Source of the DNA: Flavobacterium sp. 270
GTDB lineage: Bacteria > Bacteroidota > Bacteroidia > Flavobacteriales > Flavobacteriaceae
DNA: 64,000 nt
Direction: 5' to 3'
NCBI RefSeq assembly: GCF_004368785.1
Contig: NZ_SODM01000006.1
Coordinates: 1 to 64,000 of the forward strand
Under the pieces are notes generated by a model that saw only the letters and a list, made by a program, of their open reading frames with translations, was not told the origin of the DNA and did no database searches. The first letter of the stretch is position 1, and each line of letters opens with the position of its first letter. Position numbers and translations under genes: made by a program. Positions 51,943-60,898 of the stretch are shown in pieces.

Positions 51943-52632
51943 TTAATCTGCGCAATAGCAAGGTTTAAGTCCAAAGGTATACGTTAGAGTAAGACCTGAG
52001 AAAACATACCAGTCATTGTTATTTAAATTTCCAAACTTCATAATGTTTGGATTGTTAGTATTAGGATTACTTCCGTCAATATTATCTGTAAAGGTATAAC
52101 GTACTCCAGCTTCAAGTCCCAAAACAAAGTTTGGTGTTACGTTTGATTTTATACCTAATATAATAGGTATAGCTAACTCATTTGAATTTACAGATCGAAC
52201 TACGTTTGGACTTGCGTCGTAACGGTATAAACCATCGTAAATAAAGAAACTCAAGCCTGAATATATATAAGGTGTAACTTTTTGATGATAATCATGAAGA
52301 TTAAAGTCGAAAAAATTGAATTCTAGCCCAGCAGAAAGCTCTTTTATATTATTGTCAAAACGATAACCTCTTTTGTTTCTTCCTGTTTCTTTGGAGTCGA
52401 AATCATTAGCTGTAATAGTAGATTGTGTATAAGAAAAGCGGTACGAGTGTCGCGGGCTTTTATTCCATTTGTACAAAATACCAAAGGCTAGTTTTTCGGG
52501 AGCAATATAAGTAGTGCTTCCAATGTCTCCAACATAGTTGCTTCCACCAAGAAAAACACCAAGCTCATTAATCTGAGCGTTTAGTGTAATAAAGGGAAAA
52601 AAACATAACAATAAATTAAAAATTTTCTTCAT
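51943..52632 (-). CDS. PorG-like outer-membrane protein (DUF6089 family)
   Basis: 229 residues with signal peptide ending LNAQ. Strand pattern of an eight-stranded barrel: NELGVFLGGSNYVGDIGSTT, KLAFGILYKWNKSPRHSYRFSYTQSTI, KELSAGLEFNFFDFNLHD, then the C-terminal NDWYVFSGLTLTYTFG followed by a KPCYCAD tail with two cysteines. P. gingivalis PorG (also upstream of uppS and bamA) is the outer-membrane anchor of the PorKN ring of the T9SS. Position and C-terminal pattern suggest this is the flavobacterial counterpart; sequence identity could not be measured. A promoter box lies 18 bases upstream. Confidence 0.78.
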   Translation of the reverse strand: MKKIFNLLLCFFPFITLNAQINELGVFLGGSNYVGDIGSTTYIAPEKLAFGILYKWNKSPRHSYRFSYTQSTITANDFDSKETGRNKRGYRFDNNIKELSAGLEFNFFDFNLHDYHQKVTPYIYSGLSFFIYDGLYRYDASPNVVRSVNSNELAIPIILGIKSNVTPNFVLGLEAGVRYTFTDNIDGSNPNTNNPNIMKFGNLNNNDWYVFSGLTLTYTFGLKPCYCAD

Positions 52633-52650
52633 TTAATTAAAAATTGCGTG

Positions 52651-52658
52651 CAAATATA
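52651..52658 (-). promoter_or_regulatory. -7 box (TATATTTG) of the porG-uppS-bamA-ompH operon
   Basis: Minus-strand TAnnTTTG match 18 bases before the porG-like start, in the 172-base gap after nadK. Confidence 0.68.
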
Positions 52659-52804
52659 ATAATTATCAATACGAATCAACGTTCCTTTACATAAATGTGC
52701 TTTTTTTTCAATTTACATTATGATTTTGAGACATTTAATGATGATTCACTACAAGCAGAACGAGAAAAGGGGGTATATCGTATAGTACAGAATCAGAAAA
52801 AAGC

Positions 52805-53692
52805 TTAATTTCTTTTGTCTTCTCCCCAAAGCAATTTATTTCTTAAAGTTTTCAAGAAAGTTTCGCCCGGAATCTCTACCATCTTTATTTTAAAGTCAGT
52901 TTTTTTAATACTCAAAACCGATTCGTTTTTTACAGAAGCGATTCTGGAATCTAAAGAAATTAAGTATTGATCTTCTCTTCCTGAAACGCGAAGTTTAATT
53001 TCGGTATCGTCTGGAATAACAAGTGGTCTGGCGTTTAGGTTATGAGGAGCAATTGGAGTAATTACTAAACTTTGTACAGCTGGTGTTAAAATAGGACCTC
53101 CACAGCTTAAAGAATATCCTGTAGAACCTGTTGGTGTAGCAACGATTAGTCCGTCTGCCCAATAAGAGTTTAAATATTCATTATTTAAATAAGTATCTAC
53201 TGTAATCATCGAAGTAGTATCTTTTCTGCTGACAGTAACTTCATTCATTGCAAAATTCAAATCTTCGGGAATAGCATCGTTTTTAGGCTCGCAAGTAATG
53301 CTTAATAATGTTCTTTCAGAAATAGTGTAATTTTTATCAATTACATATTGTAAAAAACTATCCACATTATCTTTTTGCACCATTGCTAAAAAACCCAATC
53401 TTCCTGCATTTATTCCTAAGATAGGTATACCTGAATTACGGACCAAAGTTGCTGCTCTTAAAATAGTTCCGTCACCGCCAATACTGATAAGCATTTCGTA
53501 GCTGCTGTCTAAAGTAGTACTAGCCGAAAAAGTTTCGTACTCTTTTTTAATAAGCTGTTTATCATAAAGCATTTTTAGAAAATTATCTTCAATTACCATT
53601 TCTACATTATTGGTATTGAAAAACAGAAAAATGTCCTTAATAATTGGCTCTGTGCTATTTTGATAATACTGTCCGTATATGGCTACTTTCAT
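52805..53692 (-). CDS. nadK: NAD kinase
   Basis: 295 residues with the GGDG loop at about 72-75 (ISIGGDGTILRAA), NAGRLGFLA, the NE-motif FAMNEVTVSRKD, TPTGSTGYSLSCGGPI, and ITPIAPHNLNARPLV. It phosphorylates NAD to NADP. It is on the minus strand between a CBS gene and the porG-like operon, with an intergenic repeat region (53701-53785) before its start. Confidence 0.96.
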   Translation of the reverse strand: MKVAIYGQYYQNSTEPIIKDIFLFFNTNNVEMVIEDNFLKMLYDKQLIKKEYETFSASTTLDSSYEMLISIGGDGTILRAATLVRNSGIPILGINAGRLGFLAMVQKDNVDSFLQYVIDKNYTISERTLLSITCEPKNDAIPEDLNFAMNEVTVSRKDTTSMITVDTYLNNEYLNSYWADGLIVATPTGSTGYSLSCGGPILTPAVQSLVITPIAPHNLNARPLVIPDDTEIKLRVSGREDQYLISLDSRIASVKNESVLSIKKTDFKIKMVEIPGETFLKTLRNKLLWGEDKRN

Positions 53693-53700
53693 CGTTGTAA

Positions 53701-53785
53701 TTAGATAATGAGAAATGTTTAATTTGATAATTTATTAGTTGAGATCATTGTCTAATTTTCTCATTGACCAATTTTCTAATTTATA
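53701..53785. repeat. AT-rich degenerate inverted/direct repeat between CBS gene and nadK
   Basis: TTAGATAATGAGAAA near 53702 is answered by TTTTCTCATTG and TTTTCTAATTT near 53757-53782, and TCTAATTTT recurs in the right part. The match is imperfect. It resembles the intergenic repeat families seen elsewhere in the window but shares no exact word with them. Confidence 0.4.
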
Positions 53786-54440
53786 TATTAAGGTATTTGT
53801 CTAAATAATCAGAACGTTCTTTTAAGCTGTTTATATAAGTGTCTTCCTGATGTTCTGAAATAATCTCGTAACCATATCTTCTATAGGTCTGAATTATTTC
53901 ATTCATAGCACCTAAACCAATTTTTACCGTAATCTGAACATTTTCTAAATCAGCTTCAGAAACAAAACAACCCAGAATCTTACCGTTATTACTTTCTACA
54001 ATCTGAGTTACTTCGCTCATAGAATAATCTAAAAGCCCTTTTTGAACAATGATAATACCGCCTTGTTCTTTTAAAAATGGAGTTTCCTGAAAAAACTTCA
54101 TAATATCTTCCATTTCATAATAACCTACATAAAGGTTATTCTCATCAAGAACCGGAATTGTATTTGTATGGTTTTTTGAAAAAACCTCTAAAACGTCCAG
54201 CCAGATCATCGATTTTCGGGCAAAAAAACGTTCCAGCGTATATTTATAATCAATGGCTTTTTTGTCTGTATCAAAAGTTTCAACATCATCAGAAGCAATA
54301 CTTCCAATGAAAATTCCATTTTCTAAAACTGGGAAATGCGAAAAATTTAAGTCGGCAAAAAAATCCTGAACAGCTGCTATTGTTTCCTGGCTGTCAATCG
54401 CTCTGAAATCATTGGTGATATAGTTCGTAATTTCTGTCAT
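53781..54440 (-). CDS. CBS-domain protein with C-terminal ACT-like region
   Basis: 219 residues: two CBS motifs (about 8-60, FRAIDSQETIAAVQDFFADLNFSHFPVLENGIFIGSIASDDV; about 70-130, HTNTIPVLDENNLYVGYYEMEDIMKFF) and a C-terminal region (about 140-205, GGIIIVQKGLLDYSMSEVTQIVESNNGKILGCFV) resembling an AcuB/ACT fold. It may sense nucleotides and regulate a neighbour. It is divergent from pdxJ and heads toward nadK. The partner is unknown. Confidence 0.85.
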   Translation of the reverse strand: MTEITNYITNDFRAIDSQETIAAVQDFFADLNFSHFPVLENGIFIGSIASDDVETFDTDKKAIDYKYTLERFFARKSMIWLDVLEVFSKNHTNTIPVLDENNLYVGYYEMEDIMKFFQETPFLKEQGGIIIVQKGLLDYSMSEVTQIVESNNGKILGCFVSEADLENVQITVKIGLGAMNEIIQTYRRYGYEIISEHQEDTYINSLKERSDYLDKYLNI

Positions 54441-54506
54441 AGGTCAACGGAAGATATTTTCTGCAAAATAATCAAAAAATAGCAAAAACTGCTGTGTTTT
54501 ACTTTG

Positions 54507-54514
54507 TATTTTTG
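54507..54514 (+). promoter_or_regulatory. -7 box (TATTTTTG) of pdxJ
   Basis: TAnnTTTG match 42 bases upstream of pdxJ. It is only 6 bases from a minus-strand -7 box, so the two promoters face each other and overlap. Confidence 0.65.
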
Positions 54515-54520
54515 TCGTAA

Positions 54521-54528
54521 CAAATATA
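54521..54528 (-). promoter_or_regulatory. -7 box (TATATTTG) of the CBS-nadK side
   Basis: Minus-strand TAnnTTTG match about 80 bases upstream of the CBS gene, overlapping the pdxJ promoter region. Confidence 0.55.
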
Positions 54529-54556
54529 GTGTTACTAGAATTAATTATCTATTTAT

Positions 54557-55270
54557 ATGACAAAGTTAAGTGTAAATATCAATAAAATTGCAACGCTTCG
54601 AAATGCACGCGGCGGAAATGTTCCTGATTTACTAAAAGTAGCAGCCGATATTCAGAAATTCGGAGGTCAGGGAATCACCATTCACCCGCGTCCGGACGAG
54701 CGACATATTCGTTATCAGGATGCACGAGATTTAAAAGCAATTGTTACAACCGAATATAATATTGAAGGAAATCCACAGCATAATTTTATCGATTTGGTTT
54801 TAGAATGCAAACCCGATCAAGTAACATTGGTTCCCGATGCAATTGGTGCAATTACTTCTTCTGCCGGTTGGGATACGATTAAAAATGAATCTTATTTAAC
54901 GGAAGTTATTCAGGAGTTTCAACGTAACGGAATCAGAACTTCAATTTTTGTTGATCCGGTTTTAGAAATGATAGAAGGAGCTAAAAAAACTGGAACAGAC
55001 AGAATCGAATTGTATACCGAAGCTTTTGCTCACGAATATGATTTGGGAAATAAAAACGGAATTGATCCTTATGTAAAAGCAGCAGTATTAGCCAATGAAT
55101 TAGGTTTGGGAATAAATGCCGGACATGATTTGAGTTTAGATAATATTCAGTTTTTTAAACAAAATATTCCGGGATTATTAGAAGTTTCTATTGGTCACGC
55201 TTTAATTGCAGAAGCGCTTTATCTAGGTTTGGATAATGTTGTGAATATGTATTTGCAAAAACTAAAATAA
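54557..55270 (+). CDS. pdxJ: Pyridoxine 5'-phosphate synthase
   Basis: 237 residues, the family length. TIM-barrel motifs: KLSVNINKIATLRNARGGNVPDLLKVAAD, GITIHPRPDERHIRYQD (catalytic His/Arg loop), LVPDAIGAITSSAGWD, and the C-terminal GINAGHDLSLDNI and VSIGHALIAEALYLGLDNV. It condenses 1-deoxyxylulose-5-phosphate with 3-amino-2-oxopropyl phosphate to pyridoxine phosphate, the last step of the DXP-dependent vitamin B6 route. Single gene with its own promoter and terminator. Confidence 0.96.
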   Translation: MTKLSVNINKIATLRNARGGNVPDLLKVAADIQKFGGQGITIHPRPDERHIRYQDARDLKAIVTTEYNIEGNPQHNFIDLVLECKPDQVTLVPDAIGAITSSAGWDTIKNESYLTEVIQEFQRNGIRTSIFVDPVLEMIEGAKKTGTDRIELYTEAFAHEYDLGNKNGIDPYVKAAVLANELGLGINAGHDLSLDNIQFFKQNIPGLLEVSIGHALIAEALYLGLDNVVNMYLQKLK

Positions 55271-55280
55271 GATACAATTA

Positions 55281-55325
55281 AAACAATTATAACCTGATGT
55301 AATTGGGTTATAATTGTTTATTTTC
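55281..55325 (+). terminator. Terminator of pdxJ
   Basis: A perfect 14-bp stem (55281-55294 and 55306-55319; core ATAACC/GGTTAT) with an 11-base loop, then ATTTTC rather than a clean T run. Confidence 0.68.
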
Positions 55326-55347
55326 GCACTTTTCTTATTAAAATTAA

Positions 55348-57627
55348 GTGTTGAAAATAATTACCCTCTTTTGTTTATTCTGCTTTTCCAATTTATTTGC
55401 ACAGCAAAAGGCTGTGATTAGTGGTAATATAAAATCTTCTGAACATGAAAATTTAGTTGGAGTAAGCATTTCTTTTACAGTTAATAATTTAAGTTATTAT
55501 GCTATAACAGATACTCTTGGTAATTTTTCTGAAAATATTCCTGTAGGACAAGTCACTATCCTATTTGATCAATTGGGTTATGTTGAAAAAACTGTTCAGA
55601 TTGATTTAAAGGAAAATACCGAAATCTCAATTGTTTTAGAGAAAGATATTTCGCTTTTAAAAGAAGTTGTTATTTCTAATGATAAAAAAAACGGTATAAC
55701 CACTTTGTCAGGGGGCAAATTATCATTCAATTTAAAAGAATTATCTTCCGTGCCCACTGTACTTGGAACTACGGACATTATAAAAATTTTACAGCTCACG
55801 CCAGGAGTTCAAAATTCTGGTGATGCTAATTGCTATTTGTATGTTAGAGGAGGAGATCCGGGACATAATGCCATATTATATGACGGAACTCCAATTTATG
55901 GAATGTCGCACTTATTAGGTGTTTTTCCTTTTTATAATACCGATCATATTAAAGAAGTTGAATTTGATAAATCAAGTTCTAATGCCAGATATGGAGGGCG
56001 CCTAAGCGCTACAACAGTATTGATTCCGAATAAAAAAATACCATCAGAATTTGAAATCCAGGGAAATGTTGGAGTTTTAGCTTCTCAATTAACATTTGCT
56101 GTTCCGATTTCCGAAAAATCTGGTTTTTATATCTCAGGAAGAAAAACGTATATAGACGAAATCATTGCGCCAATATTAAATTCAAGCTCAAAGAATAATG
56201 ATGTTCAGGATATGAAATACGGATTTTCAGACGGGAATTTTACTTTTGTGTCTCAAATCTCTAAAGATAATCTGCTTTCTGTTGATGCCTTTGTTAGTGC
56301 TGATGAGTTAAAAATTAAAGATGGAAACCTTGCTTTAAGAACTAGTTTGAAGTGGAATAATTTTACAGTTTCTCCAACTTTGGCTACGAAATTTTCGACA
56401 AATGTAAGTATGTCAAACTCGGTTTATTTGAGTCAATATTCTAATGATTTAAGGATGGAGCAAGCTACAATTCAGTTTGGAGTTTCTTCTTATGTTAAAG
56501 ATTTTGGGTTTAATAATTCAGTTCGTTATTTAATTAAAAATGTTCCTTTTGAGTCAGGATTTCAATACGTTTATCATGATTTACAACCTCAAAAAGTGAA
56601 TGTAGAGAATTTGACAGATACTAATAATACAGCACAAAATAGTATTATTAATGCTAATGAAGCTGCAATTTTTACTACTATTAAACCAAAGTTGACAGAT
56701 CATTTAAATGCTGAAATTGGTCTTCGAATTAATTACTATACTTCGGGTTCAAAAGATTCCTATCTGCATTTTCAACCTCGTGTTCTGTTGAATTATACGA
56801 CAAATGATAAATATTCTTTTTATGGCTCGTATAACAGACAGTACCAATATTTGAGTATGATAACAACTTCTAGCGTCGGAATTCCAACAGATTTTTGGAT
56901 TGCAAGTTCAGATGGAATAAAACCTCAATCGTCTGATGAATTTTCTATTGGTTCTAATCAGAATATTTCAAAGAATTTAGCTTCTTCTTTTGGAGGATTT
57001 TATCGTTATATGAAGGATTTGCTGGAGTATCCTTACGGAGTAACTCAGTTTAATGAAATTACAACATTAAAAAACGATTTGCTTGTTGGCAAAGGAAAAG
57101 CTTATGGTTTTGAAATGATGCTTAGAAAAAATAACGGAAAGTTTACCGGCTGGCTGAGTTATACTTTGAGCTGGTCTGACCGGAATTTTGATGAGCTTAA
57201 TAATGGGAATACTTATTTTGCTAAATATGACAGGCGTCATAATCTTTCGTTGGTAGGAATGTATGATTTAAACTCAAAATGGAATTTTGGCGTAACCCAA
57301 ATCTTTAGTTCAGGAAATCGCTTTACAATGCCAACATCCTGGTATTTTATAAATAATAATCCAGTAAAAGAATATTCGGAATACAATAACGCACAAATGC
57401 CAAATTATATTCGTACAGATCTTTCTATAAATTACTTTTTTGTAAAGACAAATAAAAAAGAAAGTGCTCTGAATTTTTCAATTTACAATACTTTTAATCT
57501 GGAGAATCCTATATATGTTGTATTGGATGTGCAGGTTAATAAAGATAAAAACAACGTAATTGTAAGACAGGAAAAGAAGGTTTTGTATCGAATTCTGTCT
57601 TCAATAAGCTGGAGATTTAAATTTTAA
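55348..57627 (+). CDS. TonB-dependent receptor with N-terminal carboxypeptidase-regulatory domain
   Basis: 759 residues, GTG start at 55348, signal peptide ending LFAQ. The carboxypeptidase-regulatory-like domain (about 20-100, AVISGNIKSSEHENLVGVSISF) precedes a plug (about 125-230, TDIIKILQLTPGVQNSGDANCYLYVRGGDPGHNAILYDGTPI split here) and a barrel ending VLYRILSSISWRFKF with C-terminal Phe. It imports a substrate across the outer membrane using TonB energy. The gene 4 bases downstream is a DUF4249 lipoprotein, a recurrent partner of such receptors; the substrate is not evident. Confidence 0.93.
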   Translation: MLKIITLFCLFCFSNLFAQQKAVISGNIKSSEHENLVGVSISFTVNNLSYYAITDTLGNFSENIPVGQVTILFDQLGYVEKTVQIDLKENTEISIVLEKDISLLKEVVISNDKKNGITTLSGGKLSFNLKELSSVPTVLGTTDIIKILQLTPGVQNSGDANCYLYVRGGDPGHNAILYDGTPIYGMSHLLGVFPFYNTDHIKEVEFDKSSSNARYGGRLSATTVLIPNKKIPSEFEIQGNVGVLASQLTFAVPISEKSGFYISGRKTYIDEIIAPILNSSSKNNDVQDMKYGFSDGNFTFVSQISKDNLLSVDAFVSADELKIKDGNLALRTSLKWNNFTVSPTLATKFSTNVSMSNSVYLSQYSNDLRMEQATIQFGVSSYVKDFGFNNSVRYLIKNVPFESGFQYVYHDLQPQKVNVENLTDTNNTAQNSIINANEAAIFTTIKPKLTDHLNAEIGLRINYYTSGSKDSYLHFQPRVLLNYTTNDKYSFYGSYNRQYQYLSMITTSSVGIPTDFWIASSDGIKPQSSDEFSIGSNQNISKNLASSFGGFYRYMKDLLEYPYGVTQFNEITTLKNDLLVGKGKAYGFEMMLRKNNGKFTGWLSYTLSWSDRNFDELNNGNTYFAKYDRRHNLSLVGMYDLNSKWNFGVTQIFSSGNRFTMPTSWYFINNNPVKEYSEYNNAQMPNYIRTDLSINYFFVKTNKKESALNFSIYNTFNLENPIYVVLDVQVNKDKNNVIVRQEKKVLYRILSSISWRFKF

Positions 57628-57631
57628 AAGG

Positions 57632-58486
57632 ATGAAAAAATACATTCTATTTCTTTTCGCATTAATTATAATCAGTTGTTCTAAAGATGATTTTAGTACT
57701 CAAGCAAGTCTTGAATCTAAAATTGTAGTAGAAGGATGGATTGAAGAAGGTGATTTTGCTGAAGTTCTGCTATCAAACAGTATTCCGGTTACAGATGTTA
57801 TAGACTCTACAAATGTTTTAAACCATGTAATACGATCAGCAAAAATTACTATTTCTGATGGTGTAACTTCAGAGGTTTTAAGAGTGAAAAATGATAAAAA
57901 CAGAGTGCCTCCATTTGTGTATTTTGGATCAGTTGTAAAAGGAGAAGCAGGAAAAGAGTATTCTTTAAAAATTGAATATTTAAATCGTGTAATTGAAGCA
58001 GTAACAACAATACCAAAAAGTGTTGAACTAAAAAGTGCATCGTATATAAAGAAGAATGCGGTGGATACTACAGGCTATGTATTTGTAAAATTTGATGACC
58101 CAATAAACGAAAAAAACTACTATCAGCTTGCTACAAAAATTGAAGGAGAAGAACCTATTTTTGTTCCTGCATTTTATGGAAATTTAGATGATAAAAATTT
58201 TAAAGAATCAGCTGTTTCTGTACAAATTAATAGAGGAGTACTGCTTTTTCCTAAAACGAAATTCACACCTTATTTTGCAGATGGAGATTTAATTTATGTA
58301 AAATTAAGAACACAAAACAAAGATGCTTTGGATTTCTGGAACAGCTGGCAAAATGAGATTGTTAATAGCCAAAACCCAATTTATCCTGCTAATACAAGTC
58401 TAAAATCGAATATTAAAGGAGGAATAGGTATTTGGGCAGGATATGGACAAAGTACATTGATAGTAAAAACACCTCCAAAAATATAG
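57632..58486 (+). CDS. DUF4249 family lipoprotein
   Basis: 284 residues with lipobox LIIISCSKD. The DUF4249 pattern is present: KIVVEGWIEEGDFAEVLLSNSIPV and RSAKITISDGVTSEVLR, GEAGKEYSLKIEYLNRVIEAVTTIP, and the C-terminal KSNIKGGIGIWAGYGQS. It is likely an outer-membrane lipoprotein that works with the TonB receptor 4 bases upstream, perhaps as a substrate-binding lid. Function otherwise unknown. Its stop lies within a hairpin shared with the convergent gene. Confidence 0.86.
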   Translation: MKKYILFLFALIIISCSKDDFSTQASLESKIVVEGWIEEGDFAEVLLSNSIPVTDVIDSTNVLNHVIRSAKITISDGVTSEVLRVKNDKNRVPPFVYFGSVVKGEAGKEYSLKIEYLNRVIEAVTTIPKSVELKSASYIKKNAVDTTGYVFVKFDDPINEKNYYQLATKIEGEEPIFVPAFYGNLDDKNFKESAVSVQINRGVLLFPKTKFTPYFADGDLIYVKLRTQNKDALDFWNSWQNEIVNSQNPIYPANTSLKSNIKGGIGIWAGYGQSTLIVKTPPKI

Positions 58487-58515
58487 CCGGTCTGAATAGT
58501 TTCAAACCGGCTATA
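58482..58515. terminator. Hairpin terminator between convergent genes, overlapping a stop codon
   Basis: A 10-bp perfect outer stem TATAGCCGGT / ACCGGCTATA (58482-58491 with 58506-58515) is extended by four inner pairs after one mismatch, with a 4-base loop. The DUF4249 stop TAG (58484-58486) lies in the left arm. The following T run is weak. Confidence 0.62.
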
Positions 58516-58534
58516 AATATAATTTTAAAAGCTG

Positions 58535-59869
58535 TTATTTTTCAAAAGCAGCAATAAAATCTTCAAATTTAGCTGTCAGTTTATCAAATCCTTCAGAGAA
58601 ATAAGCGCTCATTTCTACTTCGGTATTGTCGCTGAATTTTAAATATAATACTTCATCATAATTTTTGCTGACAAATGTTCCTCCTGTACCATTATATGAC
58701 CAATATTTGTCTTTAGCATTCCAAACAGGTAGTTCTCTATTGTAGCTATCTACTACTTCTGCGTGCTGCACAACATCAGCTATTTTAGTTCCATCTTTTT
58801 TCGATACTAAGATGAATTTTAGATTTTTATTAAAACTAGCTGCATGACCTTCAGAGTATTTTTGGTTGTATGTGTTTTCAGCTGTGTAATATGCTTTGTA
58901 ATCAGCATTTGCACTTTGGTAATCAGGAGAATTAGGATAAGTGATAGTTTTTTCTAAAGCAGCATCATCAGTTGCTTGAGTTGCTAAATCCATATCTGCA
59001 ACAATAACAAAATTGTCCATCAATTTAAATAAACCATTAGCTTTTCCTCTGTATTGAACAAGTTCATCATTGTCAATTAAAGCATCGATTTGTGCAGTAC
59101 TTCCAGAATTAAATTCAATTAAGTTTTTACCGTTATAAGTAAGTGAAGCTTTTGCAGTGTTTTCAGTTGCTTTTGTGCTGCTCATTTCCCAGGCATAACC
59201 ATCATTTACGCTCATTTTATATGCAAATTCATTCGGGATTTCTTTTCCGTTAGCATATTTTGCAGTTTGATTAAAAGTAGCTGCTTGTACATTGTCAATT
59301 GTTAAAACTGCATCTGCTGATAATGGTAAAAAGAAAAAATCATTTATTTCTACATCAGTTTGCCAATCATAAGTATCAACAACTTTTACCTTTATGTCTG
59401 AAGAAACAGCTTTAGAAGAAAAAGATGCATTGTTAGCTGTTTGTGATTCTTTAGCAGGAAAAACAAATTTTAATTCTGTAGTTGAAGCTGTTTTAGTCCA
59501 TTTTTTTCCAGTATTATTCCAAGTGTAAATTCCATAAACACCAGAAACGTTTAAGATGTCTTCAACTTCATTTTCATTTTTTCCACTAAAAATATCAACA
59601 GAACTAAGATCTAACAATCTGGTTAGATTCTCTAATGCTTCGATCGCACTAGAAGTTTTAGACTTGTCCAATTGAACTAACATTTCATTAGCTTCTGATT
59701 CTAATTTTACTTTTTGTTCAGTAGGAGTCAATTTAGAGTACGGCTGCTTAACAATATTTGCAATTTGTTCAGCAAGAGTTTGATCTGTTTCTGATGCGCT
59801 TTCGTCACTAGAGCAAGAGATAGTTAGTTGAGAAACAACTAATGACAATAAAAGGAATTTTTTAATCAT
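58535..59869 (-). CDS. Unrecognised lipoprotein
   Basis: 444 residues with a clear lipobox (LTISCSSDES). The rest is soluble: a helical first part (about 25-95, LAEQIANIVKQPYSKLTPTEQKVKLESEANEML), then beta-rich sequence with Trp and Tyr (GIYTWNNTGKKWTKTA, VKVVDTYDWQTDVEIND, YWSYNGTGGTFVSK). I recognise no family. It is a single minus-strand gene, convergent with the TonB receptor/DUF4249 pair. A TATCTTCG sequence at 59924-59931 (minus strand) is a weak -7 candidate. Probably exposed on the outer membrane. Confidence 0.75.
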   Translation of the reverse strand: MIKKFLLLSLVVSQLTISCSSDESASETDQTLAEQIANIVKQPYSKLTPTEQKVKLESEANEMLVQLDKSKTSSAIEALENLTRLLDLSSVDIFSGKNENEVEDILNVSGVYGIYTWNNTGKKWTKTASTTELKFVFPAKESQTANNASFSSKAVSSDIKVKVVDTYDWQTDVEINDFFFLPLSADAVLTIDNVQAATFNQTAKYANGKEIPNEFAYKMSVNDGYAWEMSSTKATENTAKASLTYNGKNLIEFNSGSTAQIDALIDNDELVQYRGKANGLFKLMDNFVIVADMDLATQATDDAALEKTITYPNSPDYQSANADYKAYYTAENTYNQKYSEGHAASFNKNLKFILVSKKDGTKIADVVQHAEVVDSYNRELPVWNAKDKYWSYNGTGGTFVSKNYDEVLYLKFSDNTEVEMSAYFSEGFDKLTAKFEDFIAAFEK

Positions 59870-60047
59870 GATTAGGTTTTAAAAATTAATTAGATAAAAT
59901 CAACGTTTTGGTTTTGATTTTTGCGAAGATACTTTTTTGAAATCATTATATTTTACGGGAAGCCGTAATGCTGTAAATCTTGTAGTGTTAATTTTGTTGA
60001 TAAAAACAACAGAATTATTCTTGTTTTTTTGCTGAATAAGTTTTTTC

Positions 60048-60055
60048 TACTTTTG
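60048..60055 (+). promoter_or_regulatory. -7 box (TACTTTTG) of the alpha/beta hydrolase gene
   Basis: TAnnTTTG match 25 bases before the ATG. Confidence 0.62.
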
Positions 60056-60080
60056 TAAAGGATATTAATATCAATACTAA

Positions 60081-60845
60081 ATGTTATACTCAAAAATAGA
60101 AGGCGAAGGAAAACCATTCGTTATAATGCACGGTTTTCTAGGAATGTCTGACAACTGGAAAACATTGGCAACACAATATGTAGAAGCAGGATTTCAGGTT
60201 CATATTTTAGATTTAAGAAATCATGGGCGTAGTTTTCATTCTGATCAATGGAGTTATGAAGCCATGGTTCAGGATGTGTTTGAATATTGTCAAGCAAACC
60301 AATTAAATAATATAGATCTTCTGGGACATTCGATGGGAGGGAAAGTGGCAATGCTTTTTGCAGCGACACATCCGGACATTGTAGATAAATTAATTGTTGC
60401 TGATATTGGTCCGAAGTTTTACAAACAACATCATCAGGATATTTTGGCAGGATTAAATGCTGTTGATTTTTCTGTAAAACCAAGCCGGAATGATGTAGAA
60501 GCTGTTCTTTCAGAATATGTTCCCGATTTTGGTACACGTCAGTTTTTGTTGAAAAATTTATATTGGCAGGAACCGGGACAATTAGCGTTCCGTTTTAATT
60601 TGGCAGTTTTCAATAATAATCTTGATGCAATCGGAAAACCTTTGGCAGATGATTTAGTTTTTGATAAGCCAGCCTTATTTATTAGAGGTGGAAATTCGGG
60701 TTATATTCAGGATGCTGATATCGATTCTATAATGCAGCATTTCCCAAATATGAAATTAGAAACGATTCCAAATGCGGGACATTGGCTTCATGCCGAAAAT
60801 CCTAAAATGTTTTTTGAATTGACAACGGAGTTTTTAAAAGCCTAA
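60081..60845 (+). CDS. Alpha/beta hydrolase (YbfF-like esterase)
   Basis: 254 residues, cytoplasmic (no signal peptide). Nucleophile elbow LLGHSMGGK with Ser84; oxyanion region VIMHGFLGMSDNWKTLA; LRNHGRSFHSDQWSYEAMVQD is the conserved post-strand motif of this esterase group; catalytic His234 in NAGHWLHAENP; the acid is probably Asp211 in GYIQDADID. The substrate of the group is not settled (acyl-CoA or thioesters reported). It is a single gene before a small membrane protein gene. Confidence 0.9.
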   Translation: MLYSKIEGEGKPFVIMHGFLGMSDNWKTLATQYVEAGFQVHILDLRNHGRSFHSDQWSYEAMVQDVFEYCQANQLNNIDLLGHSMGGKVAMLFAATHPDIVDKLIVADIGPKFYKQHHQDILAGLNAVDFSVKPSRNDVEAVLSEYVPDFGTRQFLLKNLYWQEPGQLAFRFNLAVFNNNLDAIGKPLADDLVFDKPALFIRGGNSGYIQDADIDSIMQHFPNMKLETIPNAGHWLHAENPKMFFELTTEFLKA

Positions 60846-60898
60846 TTATTTTTGATAAATTTTAGTACATTTATTAAAAATTTAAAAGAATTTACGAT

